Positions 1 through 11,520 are shown, counted from the first letter of the stretch. The stretch: DNA of 64,000 bases from Haliclona indistincta (GCA_964017065.1 OZ024783.1:9871367-9935366), one strand, 5' to 3'. Notes: a model not told the origin generated them from the letters alone. Program-made: numbers and translations.

Positions 1-530
1 TAAACGCCAAGATTTTGCTTCAGGACGTCTGTAGTAGGCTTGTCAATAAGCTGATTGCTTGCACGAACAATAACTGTAGCGTTTTCCACAGTTAAGAATC
101 GTCACTACTTTCTCGCCCATAGCAGCTCAGGAACCCCTTGGTTGGATCGGGTAGATCACATATTTGTAATCTGCTGTGCAAGAGCTTTGGATTCATACTA
201 AACTCGTTAAATTCTGTCCAGAGAATAGCGTAAAATTGACAACTAAGACTCGCCATACATTTTGATTTGGAGAGAATTTACAAGCCACAAGTCACATGAC
301 TGAGTAAAAAGTCTTGTAGCGGAAGTGTGATGTTGGCCAATCAAATTCACTTTTCGTCACGTGTACAGCTTCTGCTAGTCACGCCTACGTGCGTTCGATT
401 GGCCAACGTCATATTTCCGCTTTGCAGGGGTCTGGGGACGAAGACTAGTGGTTCCCAGAATAAACTAGTCTGTACTTAACCAGCACCACGTGCTGTACTA
501 TTCTCTTGGTCTACTTTCAAATAATTATGT
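1..530. other. Noncoding stretch
   Basis: I see no convincing gene here. The only structure is the inverted repeat at 318-421, listed separately. Confidence 0.5.
318..421. repeat. Short foldback with 25-bp arms
   Basis: Arms at 318-342 and 397-421 are inverted copies with four mismatches. Each arm contains GGCCAAT, so two CCAAT boxes face each other across about 54 bp. It could be a tiny MITE or a symmetric CCAAT promoter. The sequence does not decide between them. Confidence 0.55.
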
Positions 531-704
531 CAATTGATCTTTCAAATGTTAATACATCTTTCAAATACAATGGCATGTATAACAAAATCAGGCAGCAAGA
601 TAATTTTTGCAGCAAAGATAAATGAACAGCAAAGATACATGAGCAGACTCAAAGATAAATTCAGTACACATGAGTCTAGTACAAGTTCGAGTCTACTCCA
701 GGAG

Positions 705-1802
705 TCAAACAGTGGTTTCTTGGTGACGAGTGATGGAAGTGATAACATCCATATCATTGTACTTGACTTCACTAAACTCCTTCAGAGAAAGTAGTTCCCG
801 CTCTGTCACCACACTGCTTGTGCTCCCCATCATCTCTTTCAGCATTTTCCCTGAAGCATTGAGTGTCACCACGTGTGACTGGCTCGATGTACTGGCCATA
901 GTGAACATGACTTTTGCGGACAATAGTTCTGCACAAGCATCAAACAGCTGTGATGTACTGCAAGCAGGCTTAGAGCAACGACCGAAAGGTGGGGTAGCCG
1001 GCTCCACTCTAGCTTTGCATCTAAGACAGGTACGATGATTTTCCAGAGATAGAACAGCAACAATCCGTGCATTGTAAATGCAGCTTGGCTCAGGTGTGTC
1101 CTTGCCGATACTCTCGACTGCTTCAATGTCTGGTATAGCTTCGATTTTGTAGTCACTCCTGGGCATGACGAGGTACTTCTTGGCATTAAACTCCCTGACC
1201 ATAAAGTTCTCTAGGCGGTAGCTTTGTTGGCTCTCTGTAAACGCATCGGTGTCCTTCTCCCACAGAGTCAACCTAGCCACATCTGTGCTGTCAGAAATGA
1301 CTAGGTCCTGTTTCTTGTGGCCAGTTCGCACATATTCTATCGACCCTATTGTTTGAATCTTTACGTTCACGTTCACTCGCTGATATTGTTCTAGATCTTG
1401 CAGTTCTACGAGCGCTATGTCCTTGGCGGCTTGTTCTACAGTAAATTCAGTCGCAGGAATAGTGAAGTTTCTTGGCGATTTCAATATTTTGGTATCACTC
1501 TTCATTTGCAGTTCCATGCAATCACCTCGCCTGGCCCGTTTGACTTCGCAATTATCCAGTAGCACTGATTCTCTTTTTCCACAAAATTCGTGGAGAGACC
1601 TCTTGTGACTTGATGCGAATCCGACGAATCGGGTCTTCCCGATGCCATTAGAAAGCATCCCGTCAAAGAAGTTGCCCTTTGGTCCTTTCATGGACGTAGA
1701 TAGTGAAGTTAGAACGCCGTGAACGCTAACACTCGGAATCGGGTTATCCAATTTCTGCAAATCTTCTAATTCAAAGAGTCTTCGTTGTGCCATGCCGGTC
1801 AA
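705..1802 (-). CDS. RPA70-like OB-fold ssDNA-binding protein
   Basis: A single-exon ORF of 365 residues. Residues about 20-115 look like a first OB fold (opens SVHGVLTSLS). Residues about 130-230 look like a second, with LVISDSTDVARLTLWEKD, typical of the large RPA subunit. Residues about 235-300 carry a zinc ribbon with the spacing C-x2-C-x12-C-x5-C, followed by a short tail. Expected role: binding single-stranded DNA in the nucleus. It is shorter than full RPA1 (about 600 residues) and lacks the N-terminal protein-interaction domain. Two in-frame Met codons (1802 and 1793) compete; the second has G at +4. Related sequences lie at 12093-12445 (dead) and 55843-56204 (one OB fold), so this is a multicopy family and perhaps transposon cargo such as the RPA genes of some Helitrons. 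The mobile-element link is inference. Confidence 0.7.
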   Translation of the reverse strand: MTGMAQRRLFELEDLQKLDNPIPSVSVHGVLTSLSTSMKGPKGNFFDGMLSNGIGKTRFVGFASSHKRSLHEFCGKRESVLLDNCEVKRARRGDCMELQMKSDTKILKSPRNFTIPATEFTVEQAAKDIALVELQDLEQYQRVNVNVKIQTIGSIEYVRTGHKKQDLVISDSTDVARLTLWEKDTDAFTESQQSYRLENFMVREFNAKKYLVMPRSDYKIEAIPDIEAVESIGKDTPEPSCIYNARIVAVLSLENHRTCLRCKARVEPATPPFGRCSKPACSTSQLFDACAELLSAKVMFTMASTSSQSHVVTLNASGKMLKEMMGSTSSVVTERELLSLKEFSEVKYNDMDVITSITRHQETTV

Positions 1803-1886
1803 CGTCAGTAGTATATGAGTGCTTGCACTATTACACAGAGATCATGAAATCGCATCAACTGAGTCGGTCTGCAGTGCGGGCTGACA

Positions 1887-1894
1887 CTTTTATA
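1887..1894 (-). promoter_or_regulatory. TATA box of RPA-like gene
   Basis: TATAAAAG on the minus strand lies about 85 bp before the first ATG of the RPA-like gene, a sensible core-promoter spacing. It is followed upstream by GC-rich DNA. Confidence 0.45.
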
Positions 1895-1924
1895 GGCCTC
1901 GCCTAGCTACGCACCGCCTCGACT

Positions 1925-2238
1925 GCTACTGCGCGCGCCGCGGCAGAGCGCCACCGGCCCACCGCTGCTCACTAGCCACCTCTAGTACCGTGGGAACCAT
2001 CTGAATCATTGGTTCTCATGGTGGTTAAAGTGCAATTTTGCATGGCGCGATAAACATGTATGTGGTTTACATAGAGCCAAATGATACTCTGATTGCTCAA
2101 GTTACAATTTGTTTATAGCTATACTTAAAATATTTTTCCTGGGTAGGTTCAGTGTGTTTTTATACTGACTCAGGTTCTGTTGCCTGTGTAGTATTGGTTT
2201 CAATCACAGCTAGCAAAATATGGTGTCAACTGCATGAT
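1925..2238 (+). repeat. Direct repeat, copy 1 (upstream of RPA-like gene)
   Basis: About 310 bp that recurs in the same orientation at 2900-3218. Shared landmarks include GAATCATTGGTTCTCATGG and TAAACATGTATGTGGTTTAC. The left end is GC-rich and directly abuts the promoter of the RPA-like gene. Confidence 0.7.
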
Positions 2239-2356
2239 CTTAGAGAAGTTGTGTATCATTGAGCACATTGTACATACTTAAGTGCATTGCTTTACAACCA
2301 TCATGACTATCATCCATTGACAACAAAGTGCTGCCTGCTTCATGACAACACTCGGG

Positions 2357-2404
2357 GAATATTATTATGAAATCTCTTGTGAATATTATTATGAAATCTC
2401 TTGT
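2357..2404. repeat. Two perfect 24-bp tandem units
   Basis: Units at 2357-2380 and 2381-2404 are identical (start GAATATTATTATGAAATC). Confidence 0.8.
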
Positions 2405-2427
2405 GGCTAATGCAAGTTCAAGCAGCA

Positions 2428-2508
2428 TGCGTGCTAGTCTGGCCGCTGCCCCTCCCCGCCTATTGAGTGGGTGGTGGACGCGTGTAGGGTCTAGCAAACA
2501 TTACCATT
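2428..2508 (-). repeat. Inverted repeat arm, left
   Basis: About 80 bp that match the reverse complement of 2813-2896 almost perfectly, including a GC-rich core and a CTAGACCCTACACG landmark. The arms enclose about 300 bp, suggesting the ends of a small element. Confidence 0.7.
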
Positions 2509-2762
2509 CATCGATTTTATATGAATATTAATCGTGTATAGATAAGTAATTATTGCAATGATAAGCGGGGTTTCCTCAATGCCATTGTACCGCACGAATT
2601 GCCTCACACGGCGCTGGTTTAAGCGATCTATGCTTGAATCGCGGTAGACTATGTTCGACAGAATCGTCAACAGCACGACTGTTAGCTTTCACCCGCCGTA
2701 GCTGTTCTATCATAGCCTGTAATATTATTCACGATCAAACCCAGCCCATGATCCATGAATAT

Positions 2763-2786
2763 TACTGCTCAAGATCTTGAGCAGTA
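2763..2786. repeat. Perfect 24-bp palindrome
   Basis: A perfect palindrome centred on AAGATCTT (flanks TACTGCTC and GAGCAGTA), lying just inside the right arm of the inverted repeat. Confidence 0.8.
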
Positions 2787-2812
2787 GAATCTGATTGGTC
2801 GGTTGGGAAACT

Positions 2813-2896
2813 ATGAATGGCAATGTTTGCTAGACCCTACACGCCGTCCACCACCCACTCAATAGGCGGGGAGGGGCAGCGGCCAGACTACATGCG
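2813..2896 (+). repeat. Inverted repeat arm, right
   Basis: Partner of 2428-2508. It runs directly into the second copy of the 310-bp direct repeat. Confidence 0.7.
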
Positions 2897-2899
2897 TGC

Positions 2900-3218
2900 A
2901 AGCGCACTGCGCGGCGCGCGGCACGGTTCCGGCGCCACTTCAGCTCAGCCACCTCCAGTACCGCGTGGGAATCATTTGAATCATTGGTTCTCATGGTGGT
3001 TAAAGTGCAATTTTGCATGATGGTGTGATAAACATGTATGTGGTTTACATAGAGCCAAATGATTCTCTGATTGCTCAAGTTACAATCTGTATACTGATAT
3101 ATATGCTTACAATTTTTTTTGGGTGGGTTCAGTGTGTTTCTATACTGAATCAGGTTCTGTTGCCTGTGCAGTAGTCAATCACAGCTAGCAAAATAACTAA
3201 GGTGTCAACTGCATGGTA
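2900..3218 (+). repeat. Direct repeat, copy 2
   Basis: Same orientation as 1925-2238, with scattered substitutions and small indels. No RPA-like ORF accompanies this copy. Confidence 0.7.
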
Positions 3219-4300
3219 AGGATGCAAGAAGCATGCAAGCAGCATGCGAGTGTTAGCTGTGTGCCATAATTCGAGTAAGAATCCTTTGCCTTTGTGGATC
3301 TCAAGTGGAGGTCAGTGCACGAGTATATTTGATGCTTGAACAAGATTACTGATCAACTAAAAATTGCATGATTTACTGTTTCTATACTTCAGCTTCACCT
3401 ACATTTCATTTTAAAATGATTTCACATAAGCAAGCATACAGGTGATTTTTTTTAGTAACTGCATACATAATCATATGAATAGCTGCAATAACTGAATGCC
3501 ATTATGGTAGCTCTTGTACTGAGAGATGGAAATAGTTGTGTGAGAGAGATTTGTAGCATACTACATAGCCAATAACCCTAGTCACTTAACTGTGCATATT
3601 ATGTGAATAAAAGCCATCTGAGTTCCATTGAAACCACATAATTGTACTTTTGACCTGTTTTGGACAAATTGCAATAACCCATACAAACCACCATGGGAAC
3701 AATATTTGGCACACTTTAAACCAAAAACCATGCAGTGCATTTGATAATACAGGTCAGGTCAGACACATTAAATTTACCAGTATTAATTTTTTAGAGTGCT
3801 AAATTTTGAGAAAAGTATACAATTATAAATGGAGAGCATCTACTGAGTCCATAATATACAGCTGTTGTGCCTGTTGCCTATCTGTATGCATGAGATGGCT
3901 CAGTAAGCAGAACTGAATAAAGCCTCAGATGTCAGTCAACTGCTGAATCAATAATCTATTTTTACTAAACAAAAACAAAGTGCATGAACAGTTTAGTAAA
4001 ATTACAGTACTCACACTTGATATCATCATGTGTGTTTGGAAACAAAACAACAAAATTAATGATTGTACTGTAAGACAGAATGCTAAATACTAGCAAAATA
4101 TCTCAATTGTAATAACTGCTGCTGTATAATAGTGCTCCTATATAGGTACCTTTTATAGTATAAATCTATTGTGTCCGGCAGTCAACTGCTCAACTCGATA
4201 TAATAAAGTGCACATGTTAATCCAAATGTAGCTATACTCATATTGATATCATGTGTTTGTAAACATGATAACATTATTATTATTGTTCTACCTCTCCTAA
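3219..4300. other. AT-rich noncoding stretch
   Basis: I see no ORF, RNA gene or clear repeat structure here. Confidence 0.5.
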
Positions 4301-4329
4301 GCTTGCATGTGTTACAGAGACCAGCGCTC

Positions 4330-5355
4330 AATTTTCATAGGCAAGGCATGAACATGATGAGGCTTGGCAATTTGTAATTCTTGCTTCGTTCTGTGTCGAA
4401 CTCGCCATGTGATAAACAGCAATGCATACTCGCTTGGACATGAGTCTCTGATTCTAGTTCTTTCTGTCCATCGAGCTTCAAGACCGTCGCTCACTTCTGA
4501 CTGCGCGCCCATAGTTGACTATACCTAAGTACTCGTAGATTCCATCTAAACTGCAGGACAGCTCTGGGGGTGCGTAGACATCTCACTAAGAAACAGCCTA
4601 TCGAACCCTAGAGCAATGGCTACCTAGCTACTCGCGAGGCGGCTACTCGGTCTTCATGGTCACGCCCACGTGACACACCTTTTGATTAGCTGTGCAATTC
4701 TCAATAGCAAGAGATTGGCTTTAGCTGCAAAGGTCCTTCTGCAAACCATAACTAAGGAGCTAACTCTACAATGTGCAACACGCCGAGGGTTTGTGAAGTC
4801 TGTTCATTCGTTCGTTCGTTCATTCATTCTGTCTGTCCAATGAGCTGCAGAGACCATCGCTCACTTCTGAAACTCGGTAAAGGTACGAACAGGCTTAGCA
4901 TGACAATGGCTTGCAATCTGACTCGTGGATTTTGCTAAAGTGCTTTCGTTATCGAGTTATGGCTGGCTCAGTCACCTTGACGGCCGTCTTTGACCTCTCT
5001 GACGACAAAAGCGCCCATAGTTTACTACCTAGGTACTTGTAGATTCCAGATTCCATCTAAGACAGCTCTGGGGTGCGTAGACATCTTAAGAAAAAGCCTA
5101 TCAGCAATGGCTATCTACTCAGTGTTCACGGTCACGCCCACTTGACACACCTTGTCCTTGTGGTCATTCATTCTATGTCGATCGACCTGCAGAGACCATC
5201 GCTCACTTCTGAAACTCGGATGTGTGGCCTACTACATGTCTTTGATAATGTTATTATTTTGTTATGAATCAATGTATTATTGAGATCTGAACGTGCAATG
5301 ATGTTTTGTTCATTCTGTCCATCGACTTGCACAGATCAGCGATCACTTCTACGCT
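4330..5355. repeat. Degenerate tandem repeat block
   Basis: A motif resembling TCTGTCCATCGAGCTGCAGA, followed by GACCATCGCTCACTTCTGA, recurs near 4463, 4835, 5178 and 5311. Around the first two copies a longer block is repeated: CGCCCATAG, then a GTACTTGTAGATTCC-like run, then GACAGCTCTGGGG, then GGTCACGCCCAC. This looks like an old tandem duplication with a unit of several hundred bases. Confidence 0.6.
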
Positions 5356-6188
5356 AATGATATAGCTACAGCCTATAAGCTAAGCAGGTTGGCACAGGTT
5401 GGCAACTCCTGCTGCAATCCCCAACTATGGAGCGTAGACGCCGAGGGTTTGTGAATTGTACCATTTTTCTAGAGCATCATTCAGTTAATAATGTAAAGAA
5501 ATTTCGGCTGTGGCACACAAACTCTGGCGGCAATATGCACAAACGTTGTCCAATCACTCACTGTAACAACAGAAAACTTGTTTCAACTATTTTCAGTAGA
5601 TTGTTCTGGAATAATTTATTACTTGCCTTGATCTGGAGTGTAAACAATGCAAATTTGAGCTCGATATCGTGAACTATAGTGCGATGGCAAACTATCCTGC
5701 ATACCTTACATTCCTACATTCCTTGATGTGTGGGCGTGTCGTATGTCTGCAATACGTCATATTAAATTAGCTTGTCGTACCCCCCTGGGGATACATGGTC
5801 TATTATCCAGTCAAGCGTGTTACCATTTCCTTGTTGGTTTACATTGTGGACCAGTGGTAGATTTCTTCATTTCTATACCCTTTTGAATTTGATAGAAATC
5901 TTTTTAATTTTCTCGTATTTGACATGTTGTGGGACAATATGAAAACACAGAACAATTTACTGACAGGGAATAGAAGAATTTGTAGTGGTGTTACAACTAG
6001 TATAGTAATCAACAAGTGGGTGGAGACCTAAACAGAACTATGCATGCATGCTTCACACATTAAATTTAATAACAACAATTCAAGCATGCTAAAGCTACTA
6101 ACACTATTGTTACTACTGATGCAGAAATGCACGAACACAGAAAGCTGTTCTAACATCAATATGACCTACTGATGACCCCAGTAGTCTC
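5356..6188. other. Noncoding stretch
   Basis: It starts with the repeat phrase CGCCGAGGGTTTGTGAA, also seen near 4780. Nothing else is recognisable before the end of the minus-strand gene. Confidence 0.45.
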
Positions 6189-9100
6189 TCAAAATGTCCT
6201 ATAACTGTTGCTGATAGTGACTTCATTGTTATCGTTGAGAAGACGGTAAGGAAGACTGTCATTAACATCAGTGCACTCACGTCTGACTGGAATATCCTTA
6301 TTCAAGAATTTTTGGTATATTTTGATGGTTATGTAGACAACCATGTATCCAATGGAAAGAAAAATCAATATAAATTGAACAATGATTAGGCCTGTTCCGT
6401 TGGATTTTTCGTAAGCAAAATTGTAGAGAGTGATTATCAACAGAAATATGATGTTGATGAAGAGAGATAGCTCCAACAAAGTGTGCCATCTTTTTTTATA
6501 CGGTTGAATTAAAGTATGAAAAAAAAGAATGAACATGAAAAGTGCAGAGGCAAAGCTGTAGTAGTATTGTGGGCCTTGTACAATCATACCAGTTATTGGA
6601 AAAAGCAAACGATAAAGAAAGTAGAGTCCAGCAAAGTAGCGATGTCTGTCTTTGAAACAAGCCTGGAAGGAGTCAAGAAATGGCATCAGCTTCAGTCGTA
6701 GTTTGTCGTAGTACCACTTCGGTGGTGTCATTGTGAAGCAGTCCATGCTGAACAGCTTAGTGAGTATGGGTTCCAGAATGAGGATAGTTGGTGGAGGAAT
6801 CAGGATGAAGACAATACACAGAAAGGCAGGCACAGCATACCACAGATGGTCTCCCTTGAGATAGTCCAGTTCACCATCAAACAATGCAACAGTAGCATAC
6901 AGTTTTTCATTTATACCAAGGAGTCTTGAAGGAGTAAGTATGTGTGAAGTAATGACAGCACATTGGAAGTAGCACAGCACTAGGAATGCTGACAGTCCAT
7001 CTACTATAGACCCTCTAATGTTCCTCCTGCCACATCGTCTGCACAGTTTCACACAGCTGTAACATGAGTATATTCTCATGATCAAGATAGTGGCTAGAAC
7101 CAGAAAGAAGGCATATGCCAGTGTGGCATATTTGATCATGAATAGATTCATGATAGTATCAGTTTGAAAGATACAGAACTTCGGACCTATACCACTCCGA
7201 ATGTCAAAAGAAATGACTCCAAATAGTACCTGAATGAAATCTAAAACACTTTGTGCAATATAGTTCTTTATATGAATAGTTCCAAATGCTGTTATTGTAA
7301 TGCTCGATAAAATTTGAACATAAAAGACAAAGCTAGAGACAGCTCCTGAAGTGAGACTGATGTTGAAGAGCAAAATAATCTAGGAAGATGATGGTCACTG
7401 GAAGCAGCTCTGAGGCAATGTAGATAAGGATACCAAATTGACAGCCGCTGTTGTTTCCACAAACATAAGTATCAGAATGATAGTATACTGATGTATTTTC
7501 AACACATCTTCCACACAATCGTCCATGCCTGTTCTCTCCACAAATTTTCTTTTCTAGTGTCTTCGCATCAGCTGAAAGAGGCAGTTTGCATAATAGGCCA
7601 TTATCATTGCATGATTGAGGTTTACACAATTCTGTAAGACAGATTCCTGAGGAAAAATTATTCTGTGTTGCATCGGTAGAGTTACAGTTGATGTATCCTG
7701 CCCAATAGTTGCTTGGTAGTGCTGCAAATTTATGTGGTTCACAACGAATATCAGGGTAGTCTTCTGAACAAATGCATTTCTTAGCCGTATGATTGAATAA
7801 TAATCCTGGACCGCAGTGAGACAGTTCAAACTGTATGACTTGTCGAATTGATGAACTTTCTAAATGTAAGTTACCTTTGTCACCGGGAATGCCTAAAAAA
7901 GTGATCAGGTTATTACTAACAACGTAGTCAGCCATGACACCGTACAATGATCCCTTTATCCTGGCCGTGAGTGGAAACAATTTGCCAACATCACCTCCTA
8001 TCTCATCAGATTGTATCAATTTCAGTGGAGCAGCTATACCAGGCATAACTATATGTTTGAATTTAATAACTTTTATCTTTACAGGAGACGTTGCCACACT
8101 TTTTGTAATGTTCGAATTACCGAGACTAAAATTTCCATAGCAATTGTAGTGAAAAAAAGGAGATGTGTTGTTTATTGTATATTTCAACTGTCTACTGCAC
8201 AAAAAGTTGCAAGAAGCGATGGATGTTGCATAAATATCATTGCCAATAGTAGCTGTGTTTCCAGAAAAATAGAAAGTAAGATTTTTTGACAACATGGTCC
8301 TAGTACGGGATACTTTCAAGAAGCAAGAGTTCATGTAAGAAAAGACATGCTTTCCTCCGGTAAGGCCACAAATTGCTCCACCCATCTTAGTAGCAGTGTT
8401 GTTTAGAAAGAAAAATGAAATATCTTTTCTAACATAGATATCCGACTTTCCAAATAGAAGTATTGCTCCTCCTTGATAGCCAGAGTTATTAATAAAATAA
8501 ACAGTGCCTTTATCGAATACAGCTGTAGTTGAATCAAGATACAATGCTGTACCATTGTTCCCTGAAAAAATAGTTGATTTTGCAAATGTGACGTCTAGTT
8601 CAGAAACAAAGAAAGCACCATTGCCATAAGATGCACCAGTATTACCATCTGTGACCGATGAAGAATCACATATCACTGTATTATCCATAATTACACTGTC
8701 AACAAACCAAGGTATCATTATGTTCTGTGACCCATCATTTTTAAAGATGCCTCTTCCCATATTCACAGCTGCACCACCACAAGCAGTGTTTCTTTTGAAT
8801 TCGCAATATTTGCATTTGAAGTAGTTGTTCGCATGATTTTCACTGTAACTAATTGATGCTGTAAACATTGATAAACCCCCACCAAATGAAGCTTGGTTGC
8901 CAATAAAAGAAGAATTTGTAATATTGATGGTATTGTTGGTTGGATAAGAAAATTTTAAAGTGGTATATCCAGTGTCGATGCCTCCTCCACCTGCTAACAC
9001 TGTGTTATTGATAAAGTGGTTGTTCAAGAGATTTATTTCATTACGTGATGCATTTCCAACCACATAAACGAGTGCACCACCACCAAAAACTGCAAAATTA

Positions 9101-9900
9101 CCTATCAGCATGTTATTGTCCAGTGAGACAGTAATTTTGCAAACACCACCATAAAGAATGATACGAATTCCGCCACCTCTTTCACAATTCTTGGAATCAT
9201 AGATCTTGAGTTCTGTAATAATGTTTGGGATAGCATTATTGTATTTGAACACACTATTAGCAATGACATAATTAGCAATATTCTCTGTGCCATGAAACAG
9301 TATCTGTAAACCACCACCGCCTGACCATCGATTTTGAGAGACAGTGTTGTTGATGAAATAAGAGTCAATCACTCGTACTGTTGATACTGTGTTGATGAAC
9401 GCAAGACCTTGACTAATACTCCTGTACACAACAATGCCTAATATATTGACTCCATAACAATCAATAATTTGAATGGCTGTGCCTTGCTCGTGATAATGTC
9501 TCTTTGCAATGGTGGCTCCACAGTTGCTGATAGTAAAGTTGGTAAGAGTAATATTTGAAGAGCGATAAAAGGCTATTCCTGCTTGAGAAGTTTTTGAGCT
9601 ATTACAGTTGATGAGTGTCAGTGAGTGATCCTTCCCAATAATAGCTATGCCTTCTACTCCACTGAAATTGGCTACTCCTTGAAGAGTGTAGTTAGTGTCA
9701 TTGATTCTGATGGTTACATTGTTGAGCTTGTGACTAACATGTTGAGATACATCTACCAAAGACTGACAAGAGACTACCACGTTATGTTCCTCAAGACAAG
9801 ATGGAACATTACCTCCATTTTCTGAGATGATGATCTCTCTGGCAGAGACACAGCAGATCCAGTAGAGAAAACAAGCTTTAAACAGCTGCATTTTGAACAC
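6189..9900 (-). CDS. Secreted beta-helix, multi-TM protein (frameshifted)
   Basis: Two ORFs in different frames form one gene. The first (9900 to 7333, 855 residues) starts with a signal peptide (hydrophobic FLYWICCVSA). Next come about 550 residues of N-glycosylation-rich repeats with FINN...GGG and GGAI motifs, as in right-handed beta helices and Pmp-like repeats (FINNTVLAGGGGID, FLNNTATKMGGAIC). A Cys-rich segment with CGENRHGRLCGRCVE follows. The second (7373 to 6189, 394 residues) has about nine hydrophobic segments. One extra base near 7380 breaks the frame: without it, PVTIIFL runs smoothly into a membrane helix and the second ORF. Likely a cell-surface receptor or adhesion-like protein; ligand and function unknown. 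The join is inference; a sequencing error would give an intact gene of about 1,240 residues. Confidence 0.75.
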
Positions 9901-10181
9901 AGCATCAACTCGGTATGAATAATTTGCATACTGTAGTATTTTCAGTTAGTCCCCAGTAATAACAGATGCATTCTGCATTGCTTCAATTTACAAACTAACA
10001 CTGTTATGCCAATTTAATATTAAATTAGCCATTTCCAAACTAGCTATCATCCTAAAGACTATGTATCATACATCGGTAGCTATATTATAAGTATCACAGG
10101 CATTCCATGAGACCAGGACTTCATTCATTCATAAGCTTCATAAGAAAAGCTAATACACTTTCTCATTACAAAGTATTGACC
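9901..10181. other. Upstream region of the beta-helix gene
   Basis: AT-rich. It presumably holds the promoter of the minus-strand gene, but I see no clear TATA box. Confidence 0.35.
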
Positions 10182-10185
10182 TTAA

Positions 10186-10425
10186 GGGTGGTCGCAACTA
10201 GCAACGATGCGGCTGTTATTATAAACTGTTTACACGATAAACCACAGCCAATAGCAACTGTACACTCAGCTAGCATTCCAAAGGCACTGCCTTTGACAAC
10301 AAGCATTTTGGCTTAAAACTTCACCATCACACGCTGGATCTAGAAGTCCTTTTTGCTTTATGCGATCTCCAACACATGGGCTATAACGTAACAGAACAAT
10401 TTTTCTAAATAAACGCCACTCAGCG
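10186..10425 (-). mobile_element. Truncated TTAA-flanked MITE
   Basis: Begins at TTAA (10182-10185) followed by GGGTGGTCGCAACTAGCAAC, the terminal inverted repeat of the 613-bp elements at 41977-42589 and 47892-48504. The match runs inverted through their right half (TTTAGAAAAATCG-like and TAACAGAACAATTTTTC landmarks) and stops near 10425. Confidence 0.7.
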
Positions 10426-10429
10426 GGAA

Positions 10430-10836
10430 GATCCTAACCTCAAGGACAGGAACAGCCACACACTGCCGCCTCTGCGCAGAGTCAGGCCGCCTGGCGCAAG
10501 AATGTGAATTAGCCTCGATCCTAAACCAGAACCAACCAGTCTGCTTTGCGCAACACAATCAAGCTGCCCTATCATCGACCCTTGCCTGCTCTGGCAAACG
10601 TGACCCGTCCTATCTGCAACTCCTGGAATAGAGGGAAGTGCGTCTATGCATCGGTGTGCAGCTATAGGCACATCTGTGCCACATGCCAGGAGGGTCAACA
10701 CCAAGCTAAGGACTGCGCACACACCCCAATGGACAGCATCTTCCGTCGACCTCCTCCACCCCCACGTCATGGCAACAGGGGTCCCATCGGGCGTAGGGGG
10801 GCTCACATATCTAACCCAAAGGACCAATGCTCATAG
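10430..10836 (+). pseudogene. DIRS/Ngaro-like gag zinc-finger ORF, broken
   Basis: Two overlapping frames hold three zinc motifs in order. The first is a knuckle-like CRLCAESGRLAQEC, with the usual His replaced by Arg. The second is a CCCH finger with spacing C-x7-C-x5-C-x3-H. The third is a perfect C-x2-C-x4-H-x4-C knuckle (CATCQEGQHQAKDC). A stop and frame change separate the first from the second. The same CCCH-plus-knuckle pair occurs at about 29820-29960. The nearby recombinase tail at 11343 suggests one tyrosine-recombinase retroelement with a large internal deletion. Confidence 0.55.
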
Positions 10837-10839
10837 CCG

Positions 10840-11340
10840 ACCCCAGGTTGCGGCGGCATTATCTGGATATACTAACTGCTGACTTACTATGCATGATTTG
10901 CTGAATTCGTTTATTCGTCTGTCAATTCATTTCCTTCTGCTATAATTTCTAATGGCGCGACTTCGAATATAACTAATGCACGCCATTATCATTGTAAACT
11001 AGACTGTATAAGGGCAGCAGAAGCGAGCTTTGCATCTTCTTCATTAAGCGTTCCTACTGACATTCGTCAGTGACTTGATCATATTCTTGCTGAGTATTTA
11101 CAACTAGTGTTTGGTATTAACCATCAGCAGCACATAATCATACAGAACATGCATAACTGCATTATTGTAAGCAGATCATGTATATTTCATTCTTATAGTC
11201 AGAAACATTGTATTATTATAACCTGAACATGTACACAGCAATTCGAACATGTCTAATTCATTCTTGTATACTTTATCAATTTTGAAGTATTAGTCCAGTC
11301 CAGAGTCCAGCTTTTACAGTTTCCCTGGGGAAATACAATG
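10840..11340. other. No gene seen
   Basis: Between the gag-like fragment and the recombinase tail. No reverse transcriptase motif is visible, so the element's core appears deleted. Confidence 0.4.
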
Positions 11341-11342
11341 GT

Positions 11343-11520
11343 CATATCTTAAGAATCAGAGCCACGGCAATGGCAGCTGCCTGTGGGATCTCCAATGCAA
11401 CCATTAAAATGTTAGGAAGGTGGGAATGTTCAGCGTATTCACTCTATATCAAAACTCCAAGGGCGCAACTAGCATCCATCATCCCCAAGCTAGCAACTGG
11501 AGGACAAACGGGACACAGCA
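11343..11520 (+). pseudogene. Tyrosine recombinase C-terminus
   Basis: The frame reads HILRIRATAMAAACG, then MLGRWECSAYSLYIKTP. This fits the end of a tyrosine recombinase of DIRS, Ngaro or Crypton type. The usual H-x-x-R box (HSFRIG in the family) is HILRI here, and the catalytic Tyr lies in the GRW...AY..Y segment. The N-terminal half is absent. Confidence 0.65.
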
